Part shown: positions 1-7,171 of the stretch, piece by piece
How positions within the stretch are numbered: position 1 is the stretch's first letter
Layout of the letters: each line of letters begins with the position of its first letter
NCBI GenBank assembly: GCA_045538075.1
Contig: JAZSQT010000125.1
Span: 1 to 24,649, forward strand
Direction of reading: 5' to 3'
From: JAZSQT01 sp045538075
Lineage (GTDB): Bacteria; Chrysiogenota; Deferribacteres; Deferribacterales; Mucispirillaceae
Length of the DNA stretch: 24,649 bases
Made by a program: the position numbers and the translations under genes
The notes under the pieces: model-generated
The model's input: the letters and a program-made list of their open reading frames with translations, nothing else
The model's database searches: none
Told to the model about the DNA's origin: nothing

Positions 1-29
1 AGTAATTTGATATAGATTAGTTATGAAAA

Positions 30-224
30 TTATTTCTTACTTCTTTGTTTAAAATAATCTAATAAAACGACTGAAATAAATACTCCAGCAAGACCAGCTA
101 TAAAGAATATAGCTAAAAAATCTTCAGCGTTAAGAGACGGACGACTCATATGGCTTTTAGCACTTTCAAAACGTTGTATAACATCAGTTTGTGAAAAAAA
201 ATTATATATAAAATTTTTAAACAA
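30..224 (-). CDS. small single-span membrane protein, 64 aa
   Basis: I do not recognise the family. The protein has a polar N-terminal half and one clear hydrophobic segment (about residues 36-55, DFLAIFFIAGLAGVFISVVL), followed by a short basic tail (KQRSKK), which fits a small inner-membrane protein with a positively charged cytoplasmic end. The start is TTG at 222-224: on the minus strand it is preceded by AGAGGAC about 7 nt upstream, a good ribosome binding site, whereas the internal ATG (residue 26) has no comparable site. A sigma-70-like promoter (TTGATT, 17 nt, TATTAG) lies just upstream at 253-281, so it is probably expressed on its own. Nothing in the neighbourhood suggests a function. 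It could also be the first gene of an operon running off the left edge. Confidence 0.6.
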   Translation of the reverse strand: MFKNFIYNFFSQTDVIQRFESAKSHMSRPSLNAEDFLAIFFIAGLAGVFISVVLLDYFKQRSKK

Positions 225-252
225 TATTCTGTCCTCTTTTTAATGTTTTTAA

Positions 253-281
253 CTAATATCCTAAAAAATAAAAAAAATCAA
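253..281 (-). promoter_or_regulatory. sigma-70-like promoter for the 64-aa membrane protein gene
   Basis: Read on the minus strand there is a -35-like TTGATT (276-281), a 17-nt spacer and a -10-like TATTAG (253-258). The predicted transcript starts around 246, giving a leader of roughly 20 nt with an AGAGGAC ribosome binding site. AT-rich background makes chance matches likely, but the spacing and position are ideal. Confidence 0.45.
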
Positions 282-399
282 GAAATTTAGGAATTATTTT
301 AATTATCTCTAACATTGTTACATTAATATTGAAAATTTTACTTTGCTTCTGCGTAACGGTTAATAAAAAATCAAAACATAAATTTTTTTGTATAGTTTG

Positions 400-481
400 T
401 GGATTGCCACGACGATTAAAATCGTCTCGCAATGACGTAAAAACGGTCATTACGAGGAGCAAAGCGACGAAGTAATCCAGT
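400..481 (+). repeat. dispersed palindromic repeat, copy 1
   Basis: An 82-bp element starts TGGATTGCCACGACG and ends GACGAAGTAATCCAGT. Its two halves are imperfect reverse complements (the left half runs TGGATTGC...CTCGCAATGAC, the reverse complement of the right half runs TGGATTAC...CTCGTAATGAC), so it can fold into a long hairpin. A second copy lies at 864-964 in the same orientation. The GTCATTRCGAGGAGC...GACGAAG...AATCC style resembles intergenic repeats I know from several bacterial phyla. The element is GC-richer than its surroundings, and the reading frame crossing it on the minus strand (253-462) looks like a by-product of the repeat. Confidence 0.8.
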
Positions 482-569
482 AAAAATAGTTTATAAGAAA
501 TTTTTAGTTTTAATTTTTAAAATTAATTAACTCATTTCGGTGTAAAGATTATTTCAATATCAACTTTCC

Positions 570-770
570 TAAAGAACACAATTTTTTCTCCAGAAGTAGA
601 AACATTCCATATATTTATTCAATAAGGTCGCAAAAACGGGTGGCGTTTTATTAATCGCCACGTTTTCTGTCAACCAACTCGCTTACGCTCGGGGACAAGC
701 CCAAAGCTCCCAAAAAGCATTGAATAAATATATGTCATTACTTCTGAGTTCAAAAATTGTATTCTTTATG
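570..770. repeat. 200-bp imperfect inverted repeat with GC-rich loop (MITE-like)
   Basis: The arms at about 570-623 and 719-770 are imperfect reverse complements over about 50 bp. The inner 16 bp (ATATTTATTCAAT side at 608-623 against ATTGAATAAATATATG at 719-734) match best, and an outer block around CAGAAGTA (591-598) matches TACTTCTG (739-746). The 95-bp loop (624-718) is clearly GC-richer and holds its own hairpin: GTGGCG (640-645) pairs with CGCCAC (656-661). No open reading frame of note is present. This is the shape of a miniature inverted-repeat element or a large structured intergenic element. I see no obvious target-site duplication. Confidence 0.6.
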
Positions 771-863
771 TATATTGTTACCGTTTCAATATTATTGATA
801 AAATTTAAAGATATTTATTGTTTCAAGTTTAAGTTTATAAATATATAAATTTTATATTATTTA

Positions 864-964
864 TGGATTGCCACGACGATTAAAATCGTCTCGCTAGTGA
901 CTTTTAAAGGGTCAATGACTTTAAAACAGTCATTACGAGGAGTGAAAGGACGAAGTAATCCAGT
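864..964 (+). repeat. dispersed palindromic repeat, copy 2
   Basis: This is the second copy of the element at 400-481, in direct orientation. The first 30 bases or so (TGGATTGCCACGACGATTAA onward to TCGTCTCGC) are identical to copy 1, and it ends CGAAGTAATCCAGT like copy 1. It is about 19 bp longer because the centre carries extra bases (around 893-925, between CTCGCTAGTGAC and CAGTCATTACG). The inverted ends TGGATT/AATCCA are kept, so it can also fold into a hairpin. Confidence 0.8.
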
Positions 965-1009
965 AAAAAAATTGATATAAAATTTTATGACGAAATTTTA
1001 ATCAAAATG

Positions 1010-1103
1010 TAACAATTTCAGGACAGAAATTGGAGCGAAAAAACGAATGTTTTTTCGTAAGTGGGGCAAAACCACAGAGTGCTTTTATAAGCACTCTTTT
1101 TTT
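1010..1103 (+). ncRNA. candidate structured small RNA ending in a terminator
   Basis: Four consecutive hairpins can be drawn on the plus strand: AATTTC/GAAATT (1014-1019 with 1026-1031), a perfect CGAAAAAAC/GTTTTTTCG (1036-1044 with 1049-1057), GTGG/CCAC (1061-1064 with 1072-1075), and AGAGTGCTT/AAGCACTCT (1076-1084 with 1089-1097) followed by a T run to 1103. The last is a plus-strand intrinsic terminator, yet no plus-strand gene lies upstream. A weak promoter-like TTGATA (972-977) with TTTAAT near 997-1002 is the only upstream signal, and its 19-nt spacing is poor. I recognise no known RNA family. The alternative is that these hairpins simply close the minus-strand operon. Confidence 0.25.
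1076..1103 (+). terminator. intrinsic terminator (T run on plus strand)
   Basis: A perfect 9-bp stem (1076-1084 with 1089-1097) with a TTAT loop is followed by T's through 1103. It abuts the stop codon of the minus-strand TIM-barrel gene (1104-1106). On the minus strand the same stem is followed only by GTGGTTTTG, so it would be a weaker terminator in that direction, but it may serve both. Confidence 0.65.
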
Positions 1104-1880
1104 CTAATTAAAAAAAGTCTTAATATTTTTGCAATCATCAATAAAACAATCTAAATTTTCTTTTGATTTTTTTTCTGTTTCAAGAGTTAATGTTATATCT
1201 TTAGGTAATATTGAAAAAATTTTATTAAAATCGTAACTTCCTTTCCCAATAGAGTAATGTTTATCAATAGGGCTATTAATATCGCCATCACTAATATGAT
1301 ACATTTTTGGCTTTAATGTTAAAAAATCGCTTATCATTTTATATTTATCTTCTTTTAAACCATTAGCAGCACAAAAACAATGACCTATATCTAAACATAC
1401 GCCAATATTTGCCGTTTCAGAAATATATTTAATTTGTTCCATATTATAGCCAACACAAACATCTTTTTCTGATAAACCATTAATTTTAACTGCAATATTA
1501 TAAGGTTTATTCTCTACTAATACACGGCTATCGTTTAATTTTGACATTTGTCTTGCTGTTTCTTTATAATCACCATTAATACCTGGGTGAAATATAATAT
1601 ATTCTGCATTTAATGAATTTGCATATTTAAAAGTCTCTTTAATAATCTCAAAATTATATTCTTCTTTTTTATAATCAGAAAAATTAACTCCTTGCATAAA
1701 GTGAGGTGCATGGATAATAAAAGGAATGTTTAAATTTTTCCATACTCTATAAGTATCCTCATAGCTATTAGGTATTGCAGAAAGTTCTATATAATCAAAT
1801 ACATTATCATTATATAATTTTTCTACAATAGGAGCATAATAAAGATTTGTTGACCAAAGTTTTAAACCTATTCTATTCAT
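1104..1880 (-). CDS. sugar phosphate isomerase/epimerase-like TIM barrel protein (AP endonuclease 2 family)
   Basis: A 258-aa xylose-isomerase-like TIM barrel, the fold shared by endonuclease IV and sugar isomerases/epimerases. Conserved metal-ligand motifs are visible in order: HAPH (57-60), FHPG (97-100), VENKP (122-126), CLDIGHCF (162-169), YHISDG (194-199) and a late TLETEKK with Glu234. Candidate ligands H98, E123, D164, H167, H195 and E234 are all present, so it is probably an active metalloenzyme. It starts 3 nt after the glmS stop, at the end of a pyrG-glmS operon. That context fits handling of an amino-sugar or nucleotide-sugar intermediate, but the substrate cannot be read from the sequence. 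A repair nuclease role is less likely given the short length and context. Confidence 0.8.
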   Translation of the reverse strand: MNRIGLKLWSTNLYYAPIVEKLYNDNVFDYIELSAIPNSYEDTYRVWKNLNIPFIIHAPHFMQGVNFSDYKKEEYNFEIIKETFKYANSLNAEYIIFHPGINGDYKETARQMSKLNDSRVLVENKPYNIAVKINGLSEKDVCVGYNMEQIKYISETANIGVCLDIGHCFCAANGLKEDKYKMISDFLTLKPKMYHISDGDINSPIDKHYSIGKGSYDFNKIFSILPKDITLTLETEKKSKENLDCFIDDCKNIKTFFN

Positions 1881-1883
1881 ACT

Positions 1884-3722
1884 TTATTCTACTGTAACAC
1901 TTTTTGCTAAATTTCTTGGCTGGTCTATTTCCCTATCATTAAATCTTGCTATATAGTATGCAAAAAGTTGTAGTGGAACTATATTTACTATAGGAAAAAG
2001 ATATTCTGGAGTATTTTTAAGTATTATCCTTAATTTTATTTTTGGGTCTAATTCTCTATTGCCTAAATCATCGGTAATTGCAACGGCTTCTGCACCACGA
2101 GCCATAACTTCTTCACATACATTAGACATCTTATCAAATAAACTGTCGTAAGGAACAATAGATATAACTGGTGTGCCAATAGTTAAAAGTGCAATAGGAC
2201 CATGCTTTATTTCGCCAGCTGCAAAGCCTTCTGCTTGAAGATACGTGATTTCTTTCAATTTAAGTGCTGCTTCAAGGGCTATAGGATAGTTTACATTTCT
2301 CCCTAAAAATACGAAAGATTTATCTCTATAATATCTTTCTGCTAATTCTTTAACTTTATCTTCGTTATTAAGTGCATCTTCTATAGCTTTTGGTATAAAA
2401 GATAACTCTTTAAGGTATTTTTCTACTTGGCTACTATTTAAATTACCACAAGATTTACCAATATACAAAGATAAAGCAAAAAGTGCCGATAATTGAGCTG
2501 TAAAAGCCTTTGTAGAGGCTACACTAATTTCTGGACCACATTTAGTATAAAAAGTATAATCTGCTATACGAGAGATTGTTGAATTATATACGTTGCATAT
2601 TGCTATAGTCTTAAATCCTGCATCTTTTGCTTTTTCTAATGCAGCAACCGTGTCTGCAGTCTCTCCACTTTGGCTAACAAATATTCCTAAAGTTTCTTCT
2701 GGCATAGCAACTTTACGATATTTATATTCTGAAGCAAGTTCAGCTTGTGCAGGAATATTAGTAAACTCTTCTATCCAGTATTTTGCAGTCATTGTTGCAT
2801 GAAATGCAGTTCCACAGCCAATCATTAATATATTTTTTATATTTTTTAATTGTTGGCTATCAATTCCAAAAGCAGTATCAATATTATTTAAAACTGGTTC
2901 TATGGTGCTTCTAACAGTAGATGGTTGTTCTCTAATTTCTTTTAGCATATAATGCTCTAATCCATTTTTGCTTGCATCAGAACTAGTGTTTTCTATAGTT
3001 GTTATATTATATTTTTTTTCATTAAGGTTAATATCGTATAGATTTATTTTATCTTTTTTTAATACTGCAATATCGCCATCATCAAGATAAACAGCCTTAT
3101 CTGTATAATGAAAAAAAGCTGAAACATCAGAACCAAAGAAATTTTCTTCATTACCAATGCCAATAACTAAGGGGCTTTTCTTTTTAGTTCCTACAATAAT
3201 ATTTGGTGCTTTCTTCCATAAAACAGTAATAGCGTAACTACCGTTTAACATTTTTACGACTTCAGAAACTGCTTTTAATAGATTATTTTCGTAATCGTTA
3301 TTTATATTTTTTAATCTATCTTCTAATAAATGGGCTATTACTTCTGTATCTGTATCAGATTTAAATACGTGTCCATTTTTTATTAAACTTTCTTTAAAAT
3401 GAAGAAAATTTTCTATAATGCCATTATGGACTACTGCAACATCGCCAGTGCAATCTGTGTGAGGGTGGCTATTGTTTTCTGTAGGTTGACCGTGGGTAGC
3501 CCACCTAGTATGGGCAATGCCACACATTCCGTTAGGTCTTGCTGCTTTAACTGCAGTTTCAAGAACCGAAACTTTGCCTACAGATTTAATGATTTCTATA
3601 TTGCTACCATTACTAATGGCAACACCAGCAGAATCATAACCCCTATACTCTAAGGCTTTTAAGCCATTTATTAGATATATATCACTATTTTTATTTCCTA
3701 TATAACCGATTATACCACACAT
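1884..3722 (-). CDS. glmS: glutamine--fructose-6-phosphate aminotransferase (isomerizing)
   Basis: GlmS makes glucosamine-6-phosphate from fructose-6-phosphate and glutamine, the entry step to UDP-GlcNAc, peptidoglycan and LPS. The 612-aa length matches the family. The N-terminus is MCGIIGYIG with the catalytic Cys2 of a class II glutamine amidotransferase, followed by HTRWATHGQPTENNSHPH and VVHNGIIENF. Two SIS domains follow (SQSGETADT and STKAFTAQL in the first; GRNVNYPIALEAALKLKEI in the second), and the protein ends with the typical LAKSVTVE. It lies 4 nt downstream of pyrG and 3 nt upstream of the TIM-barrel gene, so the three are very likely co-transcribed. The short gap leaves no room for a glmS ribozyme leader, and none is seen. 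Confidence 0.97.
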   Translation of the reverse strand: MCGIIGYIGNKNSDIYLINGLKALEYRGYDSAGVAISNGSNIEIIKSVGKVSVLETAVKAARPNGMCGIAHTRWATHGQPTENNSHPHTDCTGDVAVVHNGIIENFLHFKESLIKNGHVFKSDTDTEVIAHLLEDRLKNINNDYENNLLKAVSEVVKMLNGSYAITVLWKKAPNIIVGTKKKSPLVIGIGNEENFFGSDVSAFFHYTDKAVYLDDGDIAVLKKDKINLYDINLNEKKYNITTIENTSSDASKNGLEHYMLKEIREQPSTVRSTIEPVLNNIDTAFGIDSQQLKNIKNILMIGCGTAFHATMTAKYWIEEFTNIPAQAELASEYKYRKVAMPEETLGIFVSQSGETADTVAALEKAKDAGFKTIAICNVYNSTISRIADYTFYTKCGPEISVASTKAFTAQLSALFALSLYIGKSCGNLNSSQVEKYLKELSFIPKAIEDALNNEDKVKELAERYYRDKSFVFLGRNVNYPIALEAALKLKEITYLQAEGFAAGEIKHGPIALLTIGTPVISIVPYDSLFDKMSNVCEEVMARGAEAVAITDDLGNRELDPKIKLRIILKNTPEYLFPIVNIVPLQLFAYYIARFNDREIDQPRNLAKSVTVE

Positions 3723-3726
3723 ATAT

Positions 3727-5316
3727 TTACCTCTTGCTTGTTTTATACTCTAATGCAGCCTCAATAAAACCAGAAAAAATAGGATTAGGTTGTCCTATAG
3801 AAGATGTAAATTCTGGGTGAAACTGGACAGCTATAAAAAATGGGTGAGATTCTATCTCAACAATTTCAGGCAAAATATTTTCGTAATAAGCAGAAACTTT
3901 TAGTCCAACTTTTTCAAGACTATCAATATATTTTGGATTAAATTCATATCTATGTCTATGGCGTTCAGTAATCATTGTCGTATTATATAACTTGTGGGCA
4001 AGAGTATTTTCTTCAATTTTTGATACGTATTCTCCACATCTTTGTGTTCCACCAAGTAAATCAATTATTTTTTGCTCGTTTAACATTGATATAACTTGAT
4101 TGCTTGATTTTTCATCAAATTCTTGAGATGTAGCATTATCTATTCCTGCTAAATTTCTTGCAGCTTCAATAACGGCACAGTGCATACCTAAACATATACC
4201 AAAAAATGGTATATTATTTTCTCTAACGTATTTAATTGCAGAAATTTTGCCTTCAACTCCACGATAACCGTATCCACCAGGGACAATTATACCATCTAAA
4301 TTTTCTATTTTTTCAAGCAAATTTTTATCATCAGAATCTAAATAAATATCATTAACTTTAATCTTTTTGTCAAGTCCAGCAAGAAATAAAGATTCTGAAA
4401 TAGATTTATAAGCATCTTTTAAACCAGTATATTTTCCAATAATGCCAATATTTACCGTTCCATTAGATAAAGAACAAGAAACTTTTTCAAAAAATGATGT
4501 ATCAAAATCTTTTTTAGGCGAAATATTTAACTTTTCCATTACTATTGATGAAATATTTTGCTGATAAAGTTGTTCTGGAATATGGTATATTGATGGACAA
4601 TCAGTAGCTTCAATAACGTAATTTTCTTTTACGTTACAAAAAAGTGATATTTTTTTCTTTAAATCGCTATCTATATTCTTGTTAGTTCTACAGATTATAA
4701 TATCAGGACTAATACCAGCTTCACGTAACTTAGATACAGAATGTTGAGTAGGTTTAGTTTTTAATTCTCCAGCAGCATCAATAAAAGGAATTAATGTAAG
4801 ATGAATTACTAAAACATCATTTTTTGGTAATTCTTGTCTAAATTGGCGTATTGCTTCAAGAAAAGGTAAGCCTTCAATATCTCCAACAGTTCCACCAATT
4901 TCTATAATAGCAATATCAACATCATCTTGAAAAATACGGAAACGCCTTTTAATCTCATCAGTAATGTGTGGCACTACTTGGACTGTATTGCCTTTATAAT
5001 ATCCTTTAATCTCTCTTTCTATAACAGTTTTAAATATATCGCCAGAAGTGTTAGTATTTGCTTTCGTTGTTTTTACGCCTAAAAAACGTTCGTAATATCC
5101 TAAATCAAGATCAGTTTCTGCCCCATCTGAAGCAACGTAAACTTCGCCATGTTGATATGGATTCATTGTTCCAGGGTCAACGTTAAAATAAGGGTCAAAT
5201 TTTGCCATTGTAACAGTATATCCATTAAGTTGTAGTAGCTTGCCTATACTTGCACCAGTAACTCCTTTACCTAAAGAGCTTGTTACACCACCAGTTACAA
5301 AAATCCACTTTGTCAT
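3727..5316 (-). CDS. pyrG: CTP synthase
   Basis: PyrG converts UTP to CTP using glutamine. The 529-aa length is normal. The synthetase domain has VTGGVTSSLGKG (7-18), DPGTMNPYQHGEVYV (47-61), DGAETDLDLG (64-73), EIGGTVGDIEGLPF (139-152) and KTKPTQHSV (186-194). The class I amidotransferase domain has VPGGYGYRGVEGKI, GICLGMHCA with nucleophile Cys375, and QFHPEF with His500 and Glu502. Unusual are His379 where the family has Gln (GICLGMQ) and GGTQRCG (422-428) instead of GGTMRLG. The start ATG has GAGGA 4-5 nt upstream on the minus strand. It is the first gene of the pyrG-glmS-TIM barrel operon and is divergent from guaA. Confidence 0.96.
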   Translation of the reverse strand: MTKWIFVTGGVTSSLGKGVTGASIGKLLQLNGYTVTMAKFDPYFNVDPGTMNPYQHGEVYVASDGAETDLDLGYYERFLGVKTTKANTNTSGDIFKTVIEREIKGYYKGNTVQVVPHITDEIKRRFRIFQDDVDIAIIEIGGTVGDIEGLPFLEAIRQFRQELPKNDVLVIHLTLIPFIDAAGELKTKPTQHSVSKLREAGISPDIIICRTNKNIDSDLKKKISLFCNVKENYVIEATDCPSIYHIPEQLYQQNISSIVMEKLNISPKKDFDTSFFEKVSCSLSNGTVNIGIIGKYTGLKDAYKSISESLFLAGLDKKIKVNDIYLDSDDKNLLEKIENLDGIIVPGGYGYRGVEGKISAIKYVRENNIPFFGICLGMHCAVIEAARNLAGIDNATSQEFDEKSSNQVISMLNEQKIIDLLGGTQRCGEYVSKIEENTLAHKLYNTTMITERHRHRYEFNPKYIDSLEKVGLKVSAYYENILPEIVEIESHPFFIAVQFHPEFTSSIGQPNPIFSGFIEAALEYKTSKR

Positions 5317-5357
5317 AAAATCCTCAAAATATTTAAAAATATAATCTATACTTATCT

Positions 5358-5367
5358 TGATATATCA
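5358..5367. promoter_or_regulatory. palindrome in the pyrG/guaA divergent promoter region
   Basis: The 10-bp perfect palindrome TGATATATCA sits inside a slightly longer stem (TTGAT/ATCAA, 5357-5371) about 45 nt upstream of the pyrG start. On the minus strand it overlaps a possible -35 (TTGATG). It could be an operator, but palindromes of this kind arise easily in AT-rich DNA. Confidence 0.2.
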
Positions 5368-5412
5368 TCAATAGAAATTTGAATAAATATAAAAATTATT
5401 ATATAGTTATAC

Positions 5413-5441
5413 TTGAATTTTATATTTTTTAGTTTTATTAA
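5413..5441 (+). promoter_or_regulatory. sigma-70-like promoter for guaA
   Basis: TTGAAT (5413-5418), a 17-nt spacer and TATTAA (5436-5441) precede guaA, whose ATG is at 5478. AAGGTAG about 8 nt before the ATG is the ribosome binding site. No purine-riboswitch-like structure is apparent in this short leader. Confidence 0.35.
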
Positions 5442-5477
5442 ATATAACATATTTTATATTAACAAGGTAGCTATATT

Positions 5478-7004
5478 ATGGAAAAGATTTTAATTCTTAA
5501 TTTTGGTGGTCAATATATTAGCTTGATTGCAAGACGAGTTAGAGAATTAGGCGTTTTTAGTGAAATTTTGCATTATTCATCATCTATTGATGAAATAAAG
5601 AAAGGTGGTTATAAAGGTATTATCCTTTCTGGTGGTCCAGCTAGCGTTTATGTAGATGATGCCCCAAAACCTACTGATGAAATTTTTAATTTAGGCATTC
5701 CTGTATTAGGCATATGTTACGGTGCTCAATATATGGCAAATTCTTTAGGTGGAAAAGTTGATAATAGTAACGTTAAAGAATACGGCGATACAGTAGTTAA
5801 TGTTGATAACGATAGCTTGTTGTTTTCAGGTTTAGAAAAATCAATTAATTGTTGGATGAGCCATACTGACTATATTAAAGAAGTGCCAACGGGTTTTAAA
5901 ATTACTGCTTCAACTAATAACTGCCCTGTTGCAGCAATGGAAGATAGAGATAAAAATTTTTATGCTGTTCAATTTCACCCAGAAGTAACAGATACTCCAA
6001 AAGGAATAGATATAATAAAATCATTTTTATATAATGCGTGTAAATGTAGTGGAGGTTGGGAAATGACTTCTTTTACTTTAAAAGCAATAGAAGATATAAA
6101 AGCTCAAATAGGTAATGGCAAGGCGTTATGTGCTTTATCAGGAGGAGTAGATTCTTCTGTTGCAGCACTACTTGTTCATAAAGCAATAGGAAGAAATTTA
6201 ACTTGCGTTTTTGTAGATCATGGTCTTTTAAGAAAAAATGAAGGTGATGAGGTAGAAAAAGCCTTTGAAAAGTTCGGCTTAAATTTTATACGAGTTAATG
6301 CTCAAGAAAGATTTTTATCTAAATTAAAAGATGTAGTTGATCCAGAAGAAAAACGTAAAATTATCGGCACTGAATTTATAAGAGTTTTTGAGGAAGAAGC
6401 AAACAAAATTGGCGAAGTAGATTTTTTAGTTCAAGGCACAATTTATCCAGATATAGTAGAAAGTGGTGTTAAAGGTTCTGCCTTAATAAAAAGTCATCAT
6501 AATGTTGGAGGACTTCCAAAAAATATCAACTTTAAAGGTTTAGTTGAACCTTTAAGAGAATTATATAAAGATGAAGTTAGAACGGTAGGTTTAGAGTTAG
6601 GATTGCCAAGAAGTTTAATAATGCGTCAACCTTTTCCTGGTCCTGGTTTAGGTGTTAGGATTATTGGAAAAATTACGGCAGAACGAGTAGAAATATTGCA
6701 AGAAGCCGATGCAATTTTTAGACAAGAAATAGCAGAATGTGGTTTAGATACAGAGATTAATCAATATTTTGCAGTTCTTACAGATATGCGTTCTGTTGGA
6801 GTAATGGGCGATCATAGAACGTATTTCTATACAGTTGCATTAAGAGCAGTAATTACAAGTGATTTTATGACTGCAAGGTGGGCTTATATCCCTCATGATG
6901 TGTTAGCAAAAGTTTCAAATAGGATTGTTAATGAAGTTAAAGGCGTAAGTAGAGTAGTGTATGATATTACTACTAAGCCACCTGCAACAGTAGAGTGGGA
7001 ATAA
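5478..7004 (+). CDS. guaA: GMP synthase (glutamine-hydrolysing)
   Basis: GuaA converts XMP to GMP with ATP and glutamine. The 508-aa protein is complete. The class I glutaminase domain has GICYGAQ with nucleophile Cys80 and QFHPEV with His167/Glu169. The ATP pyrophosphatase domain has the P-loop SGGVDSS (221-227), VDHGLLRKNEGDEV and GTIYPDIVESG. The dimerisation domain has RQPFPGPGLGVR and ends with KPPATVEWE as in typical GuaA. It stands alone on the plus strand, divergent from pyrG, the other nucleotide amidotransferase of the window. It is followed by an AT-rich imperfect hairpin (7022-7079) before the flagellar genes. Confidence 0.97.
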   Translation: MEKILILNFGGQYISLIARRVRELGVFSEILHYSSSIDEIKKGGYKGIILSGGPASVYVDDAPKPTDEIFNLGIPVLGICYGAQYMANSLGGKVDNSNVKEYGDTVVNVDNDSLLFSGLEKSINCWMSHTDYIKEVPTGFKITASTNNCPVAAMEDRDKNFYAVQFHPEVTDTPKGIDIIKSFLYNACKCSGGWEMTSFTLKAIEDIKAQIGNGKALCALSGGVDSSVAALLVHKAIGRNLTCVFVDHGLLRKNEGDEVEKAFEKFGLNFIRVNAQERFLSKLKDVVDPEEKRKIIGTEFIRVFEEEANKIGEVDFLVQGTIYPDIVESGVKGSALIKSHHNVGGLPKNINFKGLVEPLRELYKDEVRTVGLELGLPRSLIMRQPFPGPGLGVRIIGKITAERVEILQEADAIFRQEIAECGLDTEINQYFAVLTDMRSVGVMGDHRTYFYTVALRAVITSDFMTARWAYIPHDVLAKVSNRIVNEVKGVSRVVYDITTKPPATVEWE

Positions 7005-7021
7005 AATCTATTTAGTAATAT

Positions 7022-7079
7022 ACAATAAAATATGAAGTTTATAACTAAAATTTTAACTAATTAATTAATATTTTATTGT
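7022..7079. repeat. AT-rich 12-bp inverted repeat after guaA
   Basis: ACAATAAAATAT (7022-7033) is the exact reverse complement of ATATTTTATTGT (7068-7079), with a 34-nt AT-rich loop. It lies between the guaA stop and the flhF promoter. It may help terminate guaA transcription, but the stem is almost pure A/T with no clear U tract after it. Confidence 0.3.
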
Positions 7080-7096
7080 TATGCTATTTTAAATCC

Positions 7097-7126
7097 TTGC
7101 AATTAAAGTAGTTTTAAGTTTATAAT
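7097..7126 (+). promoter_or_regulatory. sigma-70-like promoter for flhF and the flagellar cluster
   Basis: TTGCAA (7097-7102), an 18-nt spacer and a perfect TATAAT (7121-7126) are present. The predicted start of transcription near 7133 gives a leader of about 40 nt before the flhF ATG at 7172. This also argues against the in-frame GTG at 7130 being the flhF start. No sigma-54 (-24/-12) element is seen. Confidence 0.65.
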
Positions 7127-7171
7127 ATAGTGCATTATTATTTGCTTGAAATTATTGGAGTATCATTTTTT

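Noticed and set aside
253..462. 69-aa reading frame on the minus strand
   Set aside because: It begins inside the dispersed repeat at 400-481 and then runs through AT-rich non-coding DNA and the promoter of the 64-aa gene. Its first 20 codons are simply the translated repeat.
570..770. Hidden gene or RNA gene (tRNA, tmRNA) in the GC-richer loop
   Set aside because: No tRNA arm motifs (GGTTCRA) or CCA end, and reading frames across it are short and interrupted.
400..964. CRISPR-like array
   Set aside because: Only two copies, each itself palindromic and 82-101 bp long, with a spacing of about 380 bp. There are no regular spacers and no cas genes.
5317..5477. Purine riboswitch or attenuator before guaA or pyrG
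   Set aside because: The short AT-rich gap shows no conserved aptamer pattern and no terminator-like stem with a T run.
7130..7171. GTG-start extension of flhF
   Set aside because: No ribosome binding site, and it lies right at the predicted transcription start (TATAAT at 7121-7126). The extra 14 residues do not look like FlhF.
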